Both the position numbers and the translations under genes were made by a program. Under the pieces are notes generated by a model. It saw nothing but the letters and a program-made list of their open reading frames with translations, did not search any database and had not been told where the DNA came from. A stretch of 64,000 bases of DNA, taken from assembly GCA_017409575.1 (NCBI GenBank), contig JAFQSM010000038.1, positions 89,302 through 153,301 on the forward strand, in the 5' to 3' direction. This document shows, one piece after another, positions 23,192 to 32,789 of this stretch (the first letter of the stretch is position 1; each line of letters begins with the position of its first letter). Origin of the DNA: Clostridia bacterium. GTDB taxonomy: Bacteria; Bacillota; Clostridia; Monoglobales; Monoglobaceae.

Positions 23192-24250
23192 GTGTATAAA
23201 AAGAAAGTTCTGTTTTGTTTGATGACAGCAGCAGGAATAGCCGCAGGGTTATTCCTGTTTCCTTTTTTCCTTAGGCTTTTTGCGCCGTTTATTGCTGCTT
23301 TTTTCATTGCCGCACCTTGCCAGAAAATTATTCGGTTTTTTGAAAAAAAGTTTCATCTCAACCGGGGGGTAAGTTCGGCTCTTATATCAACTATTATTGT
23401 ATCAGTTGTACTTTTTTTGGTCGGTTTTGCCTTGTTCCAGCTCTACTCACAGTCAAAAAATCTGATAGCCGCTCTTCCGGCTGCAATTGATTCATTCAAA
23501 GGTCAATTCAGTCGGGTCTCGCAAGAGTTTGATGGCTTTAAGCGCACGCTTCCTGCCGAGGCATCAATTCTTTTCGAAAACGCCGTTCTGGGGCTGAAAG
23601 AACATTCGCAAACGCTGTCTTTGCAAATAACCGAATCAGCATTTAATGCAGCAAAAGGAGTTGCGATCAAACTTCCTGATATTTTGCTTTTTGCAAGCAT
23701 ATTTATTCTGTCAACTTTTTTCTTTATCAAGGACTTTAACCTTGTAACAGACTTCTTCAAAGATATCCTCCCCGAACGAATGATACGCGCATCAAAAAAA
23801 GCGACTTCTTTTTTGTCGTTTGCATTTTCGTCATATTTAAAAGCTCAACTGATACTTATGTTTATCACCACCGCATTGGTAAGTGTGTGTCTTTGGATTG
23901 CCGGCAAAGAAAACCCATTGTTTTGGGGGATTGTATGCGGACTTGTGGATGCTTTGCCTTTGTTTGGCACAGCTATAATTCTGCTTCCCTGGGCGCTTTT
24001 TTCACTTGTTTATGGTGACACCTACTCATTTGTTGCTTTGCTTGTCATTCAGGCAATTGTATTTTTGGTGCGTCAGCTTGCAGAGCCAAAAATAATAAGC
24101 AATCAAATCGGAATTCATCCGATACTCACTCTTATTGCCGTCTATCTCGGGCTTCGTTATTTTGGAATTGCTGGCATAATCTTTGCCCCAATAATTATGC
24201 TTTTGGGTGTTAATCTGTATGTTTTTTTCAAAGAAAAAACGGACAGCTGA
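23192..24250 (+). CDS. AI-2E family/YtvI-like sporulation membrane protein
   Basis: 352 residues from the GTG at 23192, which has AAGGAG eight bases upstream; an earlier GTG at 23183 is inside that site. There are about eight membrane helices and the family C-terminal motif (RQLAEPKIISNQIGIHPILTLI). The AI-2E/PerM family has little firm biochemistry. Clostridial members with this layout are often called sporulation protein YtvI, which fits the spore-forming background. The stop codon lies in a hairpin that ends the convergent gene. Confidence 0.85.
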   Translation: MYKKKVLFCLMTAAGIAAGLFLFPFFLRLFAPFIAAFFIAAPCQKIIRFFEKKFHLNRGVSSALISTIIVSVVLFLVGFALFQLYSQSKNLIAALPAAIDSFKGQFSRVSQEFDGFKRTLPAEASILFENAVLGLKEHSQTLSLQITESAFNAAKGVAIKLPDILLFASIFILSTFFFIKDFNLVTDFFKDILPERMIRASKKATSFLSFAFSSYLKAQLILMFITTALVSVCLWIAGKENPLFWGIVCGLVDALPLFGTAIILLPWALFSLVYGDTYSFVALLVIQAIVFLVRQLAEPKIISNQIGIHPILTLIAVYLGLRYFGIAGIIFAPIIMLLGVNLYVFFKEKTDS

Positions 24251-24269
24251 GGAGTCCCTCATCTGTCCG
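24234..24269 (-). terminator. Terminator of the 24279-24779 gene, overlapping the ytvI-like stop
   Basis: CGGACAG and CTGTCCG with inner pairing form the stem. On the minus strand it is followed by TTTTTTC, so it ends the minus-strand gene. The plus-strand side lacks a clean T run. Confidence 0.65.
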
Positions 24270-24278
24270 ATTTGATTC

Positions 24279-24779
24279 TTACTTCTTTTTTCCTTTTTCA
24301 ATTCTGGATATCTTTATCATAGTCCAGACAAGCATAACAACCAGATACACCGCAACTGCAACTATCATACCTCGTGAAATCCACCATCTTGAATCAAGAT
24401 TTGCAAGGTTTGGATTAAATCCTACAAAAAAATATCTTATGCTGCTGTAAAATCCTATCCAAAGCGAGCCAAGCGCCAGCACAAGGCTAAACGCCGAATA
24501 ACCATAAAATCTGTTTTTGTGATTGAGCACATTAAGCTTTCCGCAGACAAAAAGTCCCACAGCAACCACTGCAAACACCACAGCCAAGGTTTTCATCAGG
24601 GTCGGCATAATCAAGACCGTGTCAGCTGACGAAAATCCCGACTCAACAAATCTGAGCAGAATTATCGCAAAAACTCCCCAGGCAAGATTTATCATATAGT
24701 TGTTTGTTGTTGCATCTATCTTTGCACGCTTTGCGCGATTTCTTTCTCTTTTTTCCATCTGACCCATCTTTGATACCAT
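24279..24779 (-). CDS. Hypothetical four-TM membrane protein
   Basis: 166 residues with four predicted membrane helices (about 28-45, 58-78, 92-112, 137-157) and basic N- and C-terminal tails (MEKRERNRAKRAK at the start, KGKKK at the end). No conserved motif or family is recognised. It lies 52 bp after rsmE on the same strand and may share its transcript. Confidence 0.65.
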   Translation of the reverse strand: MVSKMGQMEKRERNRAKRAKIDATTNNYMINLAWGVFAIILLRFVESGFSSADTVLIMPTLMKTLAVVFAVVAVGLFVCGKLNVLNHKNRFYGYSAFSLVLALGSLWIGFYSSIRYFFVGFNPNLANLDSRWWISRGMIVAVAVYLVVMLVWTMIKISRIEKGKKK

Positions 24780-24831
24780 AAGTCACTATCCTTCCATACC
24801 ATTTTAACATTCGCGGCCTCAAGCCACTGTG

Positions 24832-25578
24832 TCAAAACTCGTTTTTTTCGTACATAACAACAGGTATAACGGCACTTGCCACGGTTTCGGTCCTGAGAAT
24901 TCTTTTCCCAAGTCCAACCATACATACTCCACTGTCGGCTGCAAGACTTGCTTCGTCTTTCGAAAATCCGCCCTCCGGTCCAACCAGAATTGCGATTTTC
25001 TTTGCATTTTCATGCGACTTCAGAACTTCTTTAAGTCCAACTTCCCCCTCGTGTCCAAGCTCTTCGTACGGCATAATGGAAAGGTCAAACTCTTCCATCT
25101 CACATATCGCCGCCTCAAACGAAACAGGTTCGCTGACCTCAGGGGTCCGTCCTCTGCCGCATTGTTTTGCCGCCTCAAGCGAAACCTTGTTCCACCTGAG
25201 AGCCTTTTCCCGAGCGGCATCGGCGTTCTTTATTTTTGTAACGCAACGTTCCATCTCAACAGGAACAATCCTCACCGCGCCAAGTTCAACTGCTTTTTGT
25301 ACGATTGTTTCCATTTTCCCTGACTTGGGAAGCCCCTGAAACAATGTGATCTCGGTCCGGGGTTCGGATAAAGATAAATTTTTCTCAAGAATTTCGGCAT
25401 AGCAAACCTTTTTGTCAATTTCGACAAGGCGTGCCTTGTACTCCCATCCGCTGCCGTCAAACAGCAAAACCTCGTCGCCGCAGTTCATCCTGAGGACCTG
25501 ACTTATATGTCGCGAATCCTCAAATATAGCAGCTTTGTTGCCATTTATATTGTGAGGCTCGGTAAAAAACCTACGCAT
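24832..25578 (-). CDS. rsmE: 16S rRNA (uracil1498-N3)-methyltransferase RsmE
   Basis: 248 residues from the ATG at 25578 (MRRFFTEPHN), with GGGAGGA upstream; an upstream TTG frame extension lies in that site. An N-terminal PUA-like domain is followed by the SPOUT knot with ILVGPEGGFSKDEASLA and LGKRILRTETVASA, the AdoMet-binding loops. It methylates U1498 in the decoding region of 16S rRNA. The usual partner prmA is not next to it. Confidence 0.95.
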   Translation of the reverse strand: MRRFFTEPHNINGNKAAIFEDSRHISQVLRMNCGDEVLLFDGSGWEYKARLVEIDKKVCYAEILEKNLSLSEPRTEITLFQGLPKSGKMETIVQKAVELGAVRIVPVEMERCVTKIKNADAAREKALRWNKVSLEAAKQCGRGRTPEVSEPVSFEAAICEMEEFDLSIMPYEELGHEGEVGLKEVLKSHENAKKIAILVGPEGGFSKDEASLAADSGVCMVGLGKRILRTETVASAVIPVVMYEKNEF

Positions 25579-25714
25579 AAAACCATTGTCCTCCCGCAAG
25601 AATTCAATTTATCTTACATACGATATTATTTTATCACATTCTAACAAAAATTTCAAGCATTTTTTAAATTTAATATTCTTTTATGCCTAAAAATATTGTG
25701 GTTTTTCTTTTTGT

Positions 25715-25744
25715 TTGACATATACTCCATAGCTGTGATATAAT
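25715..25744 (+). promoter_or_regulatory. Promoter of the histidine phosphatase gene
   Basis: TTGACA (25715-25720), 18 bp spacer, TATAAT (25739-25744). Confidence 0.75.
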
Positions 25745-25773
25745 TTTGCAGAAACAGAAAGAAGGTTATTTTT

Positions 25774-26415
25774 ATGACAACACGACTGATTTTTGTCCGT
25801 CACGGATACAGCGAAGCAAACCACGGTCACATTTTTGCAGGGCAAACCGATGTCCCGCTCAACAAAACCGGATTTCTGCAGGCAAACTGTGCTGCAGAAT
25901 ATCTTGCAGACACACATATCGACCGTGTTTTTTCAAGCACACTTTCGCGTGCATATGCAACAGGATTTGCCATCGCAAAAAAGAAAGGCCTTGATATCAT
26001 CCCCACCCCTGATTTGTGCGAAATAAACGGCGGAGACTGGGAAGCGGTTCCGTTTGACAATCTTGCCGAAATCTCAGCCGAAGAATATGACGCCTGGATA
26101 AACGACATATACAGTTGTGTATGTCCAAATGGCGAATCGGTAAAAGATTTTTATTCACGAATTATTTCCTGTGTTACAAAAATTGCCGAAGAAAACTCCG
26201 GCAAATGTGTTTGCATCGCAACCCACGCAACACCAATCCGCGTGGTTTTGTGTCATGCCCTTGGATTTAAGCCCGAAAGGCTTTGCGATGTCCCCTGGCC
26301 CGTAAACGCGTCAATAAACATAATAGATTTTAAAGACGGCAAATTCAGCATTGTCGAAAAAGATATCACAAAGCATTTAGAGGGAATAATGACCACTCTT
26401 CCGTCGAATATTTAA
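25774..26415 (+). CDS. Histidine phosphatase family protein (phosphoglycerate mutase-like)
   Basis: 213 residues. The phosphohistidine motif FVRHGYSEAN is at 7-16, the conserved acidic region CEINGGDWEAV lies in the middle and the second His is in IATHATPIRV. Members dephosphorylate small molecules or act in cobalamin synthesis (CobC). There are no cobalamin genes nearby, so the substrate is open. It has its own consensus promoter and terminator and is a single-gene unit. Confidence 0.88.
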   Translation: MTTRLIFVRHGYSEANHGHIFAGQTDVPLNKTGFLQANCAAEYLADTHIDRVFSSTLSRAYATGFAIAKKKGLDIIPTPDLCEINGGDWEAVPFDNLAEISAEEYDAWINDIYSCVCPNGESVKDFYSRIISCVTKIAEENSGKCVCIATHATPIRVVLCHALGFKPERLCDVPWPVNASINIIDFKDGKFSIVEKDITKHLEGIMTTLPSNI

Positions 26416-26421
26416 ATCTAA

Positions 26422-26461
26422 AGACCGCCAATCCCTGATGAGTTGGCGGTCTGTTTTTTTT
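26422..26461 (+). terminator. Terminator after the histidine phosphatase gene
   Basis: AGACCGCCAA and TTGGCGGTCT form a 10 bp stem followed by TGTTTTTTTT. Confidence 0.85.
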
Positions 26462-26484
26462 CAACAAGCAACTAAGTCACCTTA

Positions 26485-27702
26485 TTATCTTGCAAATTGT
26501 AAAACTCCATTTTTATATACAAGATTTGGCTCGCCCTCAATAAGCGGCAAAGCATAATCCAAAAACTTTTGTGTCATTCCAAAACCGTCAGCGCTTATCA
26601 TGTCATCAGGAATTGCCTTTTCTTTGTTGGCAATCTCGCAAACGGGCATCGGAACCACTTCCATCCGGTAAGGCTTGTCCGCAAGGCGCTTGAATCCTGC
26701 CATTACCCCTGACATTCCGTCAAGAGCAAACCCCACTCCCTTGTAGCCTGCAAGAAAAGCTTCCTCGACATCACAAAGAGCTGCGCCTGAAGCAAAGCAA
26801 CGCTGCAAAGTACTGAGCTCAATGCTTCTTGTTTTGAAACCAAGCTCTGCCGCAATCCACGCTTCAACTGTTTTTCCTGCTCCGCCAAGTGCCGCGTGAC
26901 CAAATTTGTCATGTCCGCCGCCCTGCTTCTGATTTTCTTTTATATAATTGCCGTTTTTGTCACGGATACCCTCCGAAACCGCAATCATAATCGTCTTTTT
27001 GCTTTTGCTTATCAATTCAACCTTGGCAAGAAGTGCATCCTTTTCAACCGCACGCTCGGGCAGACAGATTATATCTGTACCCTGACAATTTTCGTCATTT
27101 GCAAGCGCAGCCGACGCAGTCAGCCAGCCTGCATTTCTGCCCATCGCTTCAAGCACAACCACTGACGGCATCTGATAAACATCTGTATCAAGCGCAATCT
27201 GCCTCATACAATTTGCAACAAACTTTGCCGCCGAGCCATAGCCGGGTGTGTGGTCGGTCAGAACCAAATCATTGTCTATTGTCTTTGGAATACCTACAAC
27301 CTTTATGTCCTTACCGTTTTCTGCACAGTATTTGCTCAACTTGTCGGTTGTATCCATAGAGTCATTTCCGCCGATGCAGAAAATATATTCAATATTGTTT
27401 TTTTCAAACACATCAAACAGTCTTTTGTATGTGCCGTCGTCCTCACTTACTTTTGGAAGCTTTTTGCGGCACGACCCCAAGTACGATGCCGGTGTCTGCT
27501 TCAAAAGTTCAAGATTTTTGTTGTCTTTAAAATTGTCCAGCAAAACCAGTCTTTCCTGCTCGGCACCCTCGATACCGTTCAGTGCACCGTACACCTTGTC
27601 TATTTTCTGGGGATTGTCAAATCCGCACTTTATAACCCCCGCAAGCGACGAATTTATTACAGCGGTCGGACCGCCCGATTGCAAAACCAGTAAATTTCCC
27701 AT
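26485..27702 (-). CDS. Diphosphate-dependent phosphofructokinase
   Basis: 405 residues. It has the phosphofructokinase motifs with signs of pyrophosphate use: IGGNDSMD, where the residue after GGN is Asp rather than the Gly of ATP enzymes, and PKTIDND, where the Lys replaces Gly. The segments AMGRNAGWL and LGGAGKTVEAW agree. It phosphorylates fructose 6-phosphate with PPi in a reversible step, common in anaerobic Clostridia. Single gene. Confidence 0.92.
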   Translation of the reverse strand: MGNLLVLQSGGPTAVINSSLAGVIKCGFDNPQKIDKVYGALNGIEGAEQERLVLLDNFKDNKNLELLKQTPASYLGSCRKKLPKVSEDDGTYKRLFDVFEKNNIEYIFCIGGNDSMDTTDKLSKYCAENGKDIKVVGIPKTIDNDLVLTDHTPGYGSAAKFVANCMRQIALDTDVYQMPSVVVLEAMGRNAGWLTASAALANDENCQGTDIICLPERAVEKDALLAKVELISKSKKTIMIAVSEGIRDKNGNYIKENQKQGGGHDKFGHAALGGAGKTVEAWIAAELGFKTRSIELSTLQRCFASGAALCDVEEAFLAGYKGVGFALDGMSGVMAGFKRLADKPYRMEVVPMPVCEIANKEKAIPDDMISADGFGMTQKFLDYALPLIEGEPNLVYKNGVLQFAR

Positions 27703-27796
27703 TTTCTGTCTCCTCTGCGATTATCATTATTTAATATCATTCTATCATTTTTTTGTGTTTTTGTAAAGACCGACTTAATGAAACAGCAAATCAAGA

Positions 27797-27826
27797 TTGA
27801 CACTACCTCTATTTTTGTGATATACT
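27797..27826 (+). promoter_or_regulatory. Promoter of the SDR gene
   Basis: TTGACA (27797-27802), 18 bp spacer, TATACT (27821-27826). Confidence 0.7.
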
Positions 27827-27845
27827 TTCCAAGAAAGGCAGGTTG

Positions 27846-28601
27846 ATGAGTTTGAAAATTCTTATAACAGGCGCAAGCTCAGGAATAGGGCGCGAAATGG
27901 CACGCATTTTGCACAAAGACGGGCATCAGCTTTTTTTGGTTGCACGCCGCGAAAATATGCTTTTGGACCTTAAGGCAGAGCTTGACAACGCTCCCCGGAT
28001 AATAATCAGTGACCTTTCAACCGAGGACAACTGCACTGCACTTTATGAAAACCTTAAAGACGAAAATATCGATATTTTAATCAACAATGCAGGTTTTGGC
28101 GTGTTTGGCGAATTTCTTGAAACCGACCTCAAGCGCGAGCTTTCGATGATTGATGTCAATATCCGTGCACTCCATATCCTGACAAAAAAATTTCTTGCCG
28201 ACTTTGTCGCAAGAGACTCTGGGTATATTATGAATGTTGCATCTTCTGCCGCATTTTTGCCGGGACCGCTTCTTTCGTCATACTATGCAAGCAAAGCTTA
28301 TGTTCAAAGGCTTACTCTTGCAATTTTTGAAGAACTTCGCAAAAAGAAAAGCAAGGTGCTCATATCAGCTCTTTGCCCGGGACCCGTTGACACCGAATTC
28401 AATAAGACTGCAGGGGTCAGCTTTAACCTCAAATCCCTCTCCGCCGAAAGTGTGGCAAAATATGCACTTTCCAAAATGTTTAAAGGCAGACTTGTCATTA
28501 TTCCGGGAGTTATTATAAGATTGGGTGTATTCTTTCAGAGATTTCTGCCCACAAAGCTGCTTCTTAAAATTTCATACAACATTCAAAAATCCAAAGGATA
28601 A
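27846..28601 (+). CDS. Short-chain dehydrogenase/reductase family oxidoreductase
   Basis: 251 residues. The NAD(P)-binding motif TGASSGIG is at about 8-15, INNAGFGVFGEF carries the conserved Asn, and YASKAYVQRLT gives the catalytic Tyr-x3-Lys. LCPGPVDTEF follows as usual. A C-terminal hydrophobic segment could bind membranes. The substrate cannot be read from the sequence. The start is ATG at 27846, with an AGGCAGG site very close upstream; TTG at 27852 is possible. Confidence 0.9.
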   Translation: MSLKILITGASSGIGREMARILHKDGHQLFLVARRENMLLDLKAELDNAPRIIISDLSTEDNCTALYENLKDENIDILINNAGFGVFGEFLETDLKRELSMIDVNIRALHILTKKFLADFVARDSGYIMNVASSAAFLPGPLLSSYYASKAYVQRLTLAIFEELRKKKSKVLISALCPGPVDTEFNKTAGVSFNLKSLSAESVAKYALSKMFKGRLVIIPGVIIRLGVFFQRFLPTKLLLKISYNIQKSKG

Positions 28602-28634
28602 GCCTCTCATGGCTTTAACCCTTTTTACATATTA

Positions 28635-28677
28635 AAAGTGAGTTCGTAACCATCCTCACTCAAATCAAAACTAAGGA
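28635..28677 (+). promoter_or_regulatory. PreQ1-I riboswitch
   Basis: A 5 bp stem GTGAG/CTCAC (28638-28642 and 28655-28659) encloses a 12-base loop TTCGTAACCATC and is followed by an A-rich tail ending CAAAACTAAGGAG. This is the compact preQ1 class I pattern, where the tail folds back into the loop. The ribosome binding site AAGGAG is part of that tail, so control of translation is likely. It lies right before a QueT-type transporter gene, the expected partner. Confidence 0.82.
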
Positions 28678-28687
28678 GATTTTAAAA

Positions 28688-29170
28688 ATGAAAACAAAAC
28701 TGAGCGCGCTTTTTTTGGCGCAAACTGCTGCAGTTGCAGCTATCTACATTGTTCTTACCTTTTTGGCAAATGCTTTGGGGCTTTCGAGCGGTGCAATACA
28801 AATACGGTTTTCCGAAGTTCTTTGTGTTCTTCCAATATTTATGCCGGCTGCAATCCCGGGACTTTTTGTCGGGTGTATTCTGGCAAATGCCCTGACCGGC
28901 AGCATCGTTATCGACATTATTTTGGGCAGTATTGCAACCCTTGTCGGTGCAATTTTTACACGCAAATTCAAAGACAATCTTTTTCCGGCAATTCTCTCGC
29001 CGATTTTGTCAAACACCATTATCTTGCCCTTTGTTCTCAAGTTTGCCTATGCTTTTGAGGGCTCACTTGTTTATTTTGCGTTCACCATCGCTTTGGGCGA
29101 AATAATATCCTGCGGATTTTTGGGCACAATTCTTGCCAAAGCACTTAAAAAACGGAATGTATTTAAATAA
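28688..29170 (+). CDS. queT: Queuosine precursor transporter QueT (ECF S component)
   Basis: 160 residues with five or six membrane helices. It is of the QueT (COG4708) type: IRFSEVLCVLPIFMPAAIPGLFVGC and the conserved small helices. As an ECF S component it would import preQ1 or queuine together with a shared energising module encoded elsewhere. The preQ1-I riboswitch in its leader supports the substrate. It is not followed by tgt or queA here. Confidence 0.9.
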   Translation: MKTKLSALFLAQTAAVAAIYIVLTFLANALGLSSGAIQIRFSEVLCVLPIFMPAAIPGLFVGCILANALTGSIVIDIILGSIATLVGAIFTRKFKDNLFPAILSPILSNTIILPFVLKFAYAFEGSLVYFAFTIALGEIISCGFLGTILAKALKKRNVFK

Positions 29171-29182
29171 GAAAGACATACA

Positions 29183-29214
29183 AAAAGGGGAGTCCATATC
29201 AGGACTCCCCTTTT
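29183..29214. terminator. Bidirectional terminator between queT and purC
   Basis: AAAAGGGGAGTCC and GGACTCCCCTTTT form a near-perfect 13 bp stem with A and T tracts on both sides, suited to the convergent transcripts. Confidence 0.9.
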
Positions 29215-29227
29215 AGAATTCACAAAA

Positions 29228-29911
29228 CTATCTGTTCAAAATCAATTTTGTAAGTTCAACCGGACTGACAATTTCGCCATCCTTATAAACACGCATATTG
29301 CCTGATGCAATTTCGTCGATAAGGATTACCTCGTCATTGTTGTAGCCAAACTCAAACTTGATGTCCCAAAGGTCAAGACCGATTGTCTTGAGGTCATCTG
29401 CAACAACCTTTGTGATTTTGAGGGTCTGTTCTTTCATACTTTCGAACATAGCAGGTGACATAACACCAAGAGCCGCAAGCCCTTCGCCTGTAACAAGCGG
29501 GTCGCCTTTTTCGTCATTTTTGAAGGTGCACTCTACATATCCGCCTTCCAGAACTGTTCCGTCTTCGATATATTCGCCATATCTGCGGATAAAGCTTCCG
29601 GTTGCAACAAGTCTGCAAATAACTTCAAGACCGTGACCGAACACCTTGCCTGGAAGAACTTCCATTGTAGCATTCTCGATATCAGCACTTACAAAGTGTG
29701 TTTTGATACCAGCCTTTTTAAGAAGGTCAAAGTAATAAACCGAGGTCTCAAGATTAGCCTTGCCGATTCCCTCGATGGTAAGACCCACACTGTTTTCGCC
29801 CGGGTCAAAAACGCCGTCTTTGCCAGTGCAGTCATCCTTGAACTTAAGCATTACATTGCCATTTTCAAGGCTGTAAACATCTTTTGTTTTTCCCTGATAA
29901 ACCAATTTCAT
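29228..29911 (-). CDS. purC: SAICAR synthetase PurC, last gene of the purine cluster
   Basis: 227 residues from the ATG at 29911 ([13 protein letters not shown]), with AGGGGAAA upstream; the longer frame to 29986 lacks support. The sequence covers the family well, including [14 protein letters not shown] and [13 protein letters not shown], and ends with [12 protein letters not shown]. It joins aspartate to CAIR with ATP. It closes the long minus-strand purine run that starts with purE. Confidence 0.95.
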   Translation of the reverse strand: MKLVYQGKTKDVYSLENGNVMLKFKDDCTGKDGVFDPGENSVGLTIEGIGKANLETSVYYFDLLKKAGIKTHFVSADIENATMEVLPGKVFGHGLEVICRLVATGSFIRRYGEYIEDGTVLEGGYVECTFKNDEKGDPLVTGEGLAALGVMSPAMFESMKEQTLKITKVVADDLKTIGLDLWDIKFEFGYNNDEVILIDEIASGNMRVYKDGEIVSPVELTKLILNR

Positions 29912-29982
29912 TTTTGCATTTCCCCTATACTTTATAATATTTTTTATTTTAACACAAATTTTAAAATTTGTCTCTAATTTTT

Positions 29983-30759
29983 TCAAAAATTTTGAATTTT
30001 TATATATCCGTCAGCAAGAGCAAGTGCACCCTCGGGTACTTTGTCGCTTTTTACCGCTCTGCCGCCAAGGACCTTTTGGATTTTGTCTTCGGCCTTGTAA
30101 ATACAAGTATGCCCGAAAAATGCCCTGAGTACAAGGTCAGCTTCATCCGCAGTCATTGACGAATAAACTGTATAATCTTCTTCTGCCGGCAACTGCCAAT
30201 ACTCGCCCTCGCCCTGAGGCACGGCATTTTGATAAAGATTTTCGAAATCGCTTACCAACTGCTTTATCATATCCACAACAAGAGCATTTGCCTTTTGCAT
30301 AAAAGTCTCAAGTGTTTCGTCTTTGCTAAGGTCAAACTCCTTTTGCAAAAGGATGTCGCCCGTGTCAAGCCCCTCAGCAATCTTGTGTATGGTCACTCCG
30401 CTTTTTTTGTGCCCCCACAAAATATATTGCGGCATGGGCCAGGGTCCGCGACCAATCGGCAGAAGTGCCGGATGGATATTTACAAGCGGAAGTGCGGTAT
30501 CTGCCGGGATTTTGTAATAATATCCTCCGCAGATTGCCCACCGGCAGCCTTTTTTCAAAAGCCTTTCGATATCCTCACGCGTTATCCGCGACATACTGCA
30601 AGGGATATTATTCGCCTTTACAAAGCTGTAGATTTCCTGATTAAACTCTGTCACATTGTCTGTCTCGCAGGTAAAAACCTCAACTATTTCGCAACCAAGC
30701 TTTTTCAGCGTCTCGAGTGCCGGATAAAATAAATCAATCCCTATATATGCCACTTTCAC
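29983..30759 (-). CDS. Formyltransferase-family protein within the purine cluster
   Basis: 258 residues from a GTG start ([16 protein letters not shown]). The formyltransferase core shows the catalytic layout in [19 protein letters not shown] and [21 protein letters not shown] (Asn, His, Asp), similar to the N-terminal half of Fmt and ArnA and to PurN. A short C-terminal domain follows. The usual purN is also in this cluster, so this is a second formyl-transfer enzyme with an unknown acceptor. It sits between fhs and purC, which suits a 10-formyl-THF-using role. Confidence 0.82.
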   Translation of the reverse strand: MKVAYIGIDLFYPALETLKKLGCEIVEVFTCETDNVTEFNQEIYSFVKANNIPCSMSRITREDIERLLKKGCRWAICGGYYYKIPADTALPLVNIHPALLPIGRGPWPMPQYILWGHKKSGVTIHKIAEGLDTGDILLQKEFDLSKDETLETFMQKANALVVDMIKQLVSDFENLYQNAVPQGEGEYWQLPAEEDYTVYSSMTADEADLVLRAFFGHTCIYKAEDKIQKVLGGRAVKSDKVPEGALALADGYIKIQNF

Positions 30760-30786
30760 ACAGTCACCCCCATAGCCTTACAGGGT

Positions 30787-30964
30787 GAGATAAGTTGGTA
30801 ACGATATGCCCTGTTTTAAAAAATAGGGTCTGTGAGTTTAAATTGAACAAATTTTCTGTCAGCGAAGGCAAAAGCACAGTGAATACTTTGTGTATTCACG
30901 AGCATTTTAACACACGATTACTGGAAATTTGTCAAATTAAACCATATCGTGAGCAACTTATCTC
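30787..30964. repeat. Long imperfect inverted repeat A in the purine cluster
   Basis: The outer arms GAGATAAGTTG...ACGATATG (30787-30808) and CATATCGT...CAACTTATCTC (30943-30964) pair except for three central bases. Inside, GTTTAAATTGAACAAATTTTC-type arms (30835-30855, 30923-30941) and a small GAATAC/GTATTC hairpin (30881-30897) nest in order. It fills the 214 bp gap between the formyltransferase gene and fhs, which otherwise has no gene. Confidence 0.8.
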
Positions 30965-30973
30965 TCCCTTATA

Positions 30974-32638
30974 TTAGAAAAGTCCACTTATTACGCCGTT
31001 TTCGTCGACATCAATTTTTTCAGCAGCCGGAACTTTTGGAAGACCCGGCATTGTCATAATGTCACCGGTAAGTGCAACAATAAATCCGGCGCCTGCCGAA
31101 ACCTTGATGTTTCGTACTGTCACATCAAAGTCCTCGGGCGCACCGATTTTTGTCATATCGTCCGAAAAACTGTACTGGGTCTTTGCCATACAAATCGGTA
31201 GTTTGTCAAAGCCAAGCTCGTTTAGCTTTGCTATCTGTTTTTTTGCATTTGGTGTAAAGACCGCAGACCTGCCTCTGTAAACCTTTTTTACGATGCTGTC
31301 AATCTTATTTTCAATTGTATCATCAAGCGAATAGCTGAACTCAAAACTGCTTTCTTCTTCGCAAAGTCTGATAACCTCTTCAGCCATCTCCACTCCGCCT
31401 TTGCCGCCCTCTGCCCATACATTTGAAAGAACTGCATTCACTCCAAGCTCGCGACACTTGTCAATAACAAGCTGAACTTCGCTTTCGGTATCGGTTGGGA
31501 ATCTGTTGAGTGCAACAACGCACGGCAGCTTGTAAACATCCTTTATGTTTGATACATGACGCAAAAGGTTGGGTATGCCTGCTGCAAGTGCATCAAGATT
31601 TTCGGCATTTAATTCGGTTTTGGGTACTCCGCCGTGCATCTTAAGAGCTCTGATTGTAGCAACAACCACTACTGCAGAGGGTTTAAGGTCAGCATAACGG
31701 CACTTTATGTCAAAAAACTTCTGTGCGCCAAGGTCTGCGCCAAAACCTGCTTCGGTAACAGCATAGTCACCAAATCTCATTGCCATTTCGGTAGCAACAA
31801 CCGAGTTGCAGCCGTGAGCAATGTTTGCAAACGGTCCGCCGTGAACAAAAGCCGGAGTCCCCTCAAGCGACTGAACAAGGTTTGGTTTGAGTGCATCCTT
31901 CAAAAGAGCGGTCATAGCTCCTGCCGCACCAATCTGACCTGCAGTGACAGGCTTTTCGTCATAGGTGTATGCCACAACTATATTCGAAAGTCTTTCCTTA
32001 AGGTCTGTAATTGAAGATGCAAGACAAAGTACAGCCATAACCTCGGATGCAACTGTTATATCATAACCGTCTTCTCTTGGAACACCATTCACTCTGCCGC
32101 CAAGGCCATCGGTAACAAACCTGAGCTGGCGGTCGTTCATATCTACGCAACGCTTCCAGGTAATCCGTCTTGGGTCAATACCCAGTGCATTGCCCTGATA
32201 GATATGATTGTCAAGCATAGCAGCAAGCAGATTGTTTGCCGCCCCGATTGCATGAAAATCGCCGGTGAAGTGCAGGTTTATATCCTCCATAGGCACAACC
32301 TGAGCATATCCGCCGCCTGCGGCACCGCCCTTTACGCCAAACACAGGTCCAAGTGACGGCTCGCGCAGAGCCATCACCGCATTTTTGCCCAAAAGTCTTA
32401 ATCCATCAGCAAGACCGATTGTTGTGGTTGTTTTGCCCTCGCCTGCAGGGGTGGGGGTAATTGCCGTAACCAAAACAAGTTTTGCTTTGCGCTGCCTTTC
32501 CTTAAGAAGTGACAAATCAATTTTTGCTTTATACTTTCCGTAATATTCAATTTTTTCCTCGTCAATTTCGGCAGTTTTTGCAATTTCGGAAATATGCTTC
32601 ATTTTTGCACTTTGTGCAATTTCGATATCTGTTTTCAT
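30974..32638 (-). CDS. fhs: Formate-tetrahydrofolate ligase
   Basis: 554 residues, standard length. The nucleotide-binding loop [20 protein letters not shown] (about 60-79), [23 protein letters not shown] and the C-terminal [18 protein letters not shown] are clear. It makes 10-formyl-THF from formate, THF and ATP. PurN and the AICAR transformylase in the same cluster use that product. ZTP riboswitches commonly control fhs. Confidence 0.97.
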   Translation of the reverse strand: MKTDIEIAQSAKMKHISEIAKTAEIDEEKIEYYGKYKAKIDLSLLKERQRKAKLVLVTAITPTPAGEGKTTTTIGLADGLRLLGKNAVMALREPSLGPVFGVKGGAAGGGYAQVVPMEDINLHFTGDFHAIGAANNLLAAMLDNHIYQGNALGIDPRRITWKRCVDMNDRQLRFVTDGLGGRVNGVPREDGYDITVASEVMAVLCLASSITDLKERLSNIVVAYTYDEKPVTAGQIGAAGAMTALLKDALKPNLVQSLEGTPAFVHGGPFANIAHGCNSVVATEMAMRFGDYAVTEAGFGADLGAQKFFDIKCRYADLKPSAVVVVATIRALKMHGGVPKTELNAENLDALAAGIPNLLRHVSNIKDVYKLPCVVALNRFPTDTESEVQLVIDKCRELGVNAVLSNVWAEGGKGGVEMAEEVIRLCEEESSFEFSYSLDDTIENKIDSIVKKVYRGRSAVFTPNAKKQIAKLNELGFDKLPICMAKTQYSFSDDMTKIGAPEDFDVTVRNIKVSAGAGFIVALTGDIMTMPGLPKVPAAEKIDVDENGVISGLF

Positions 32639-32698
32639 TTTTATACCTCACAAACACTTGATAGTTCAAAAAATTTAATACTTTATCAAGTCCGTAGC

Positions 32699-32782
32699 AA
32701 AATTGATTTAATTGCGTGGTCAGCCGACTGCCGCATACTTGGTGTGCGCAAAAGAGGTCGACCGCGTGATATAAACAATTTT
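32699..32782. repeat. Imperfect inverted repeat B in the purine cluster
   Basis: AAAATTGATTTAATTGCGTGGTC (32699-32721) pairs with GACCGCGTGATATAAACAATTTT (about 32760-32782) with several mismatches. It occupies the gap between fhs and the FGAM synthase gene and has a GC-rich loop region. Confidence 0.6.
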
Positions 32783-32789
32783 AACCCGA

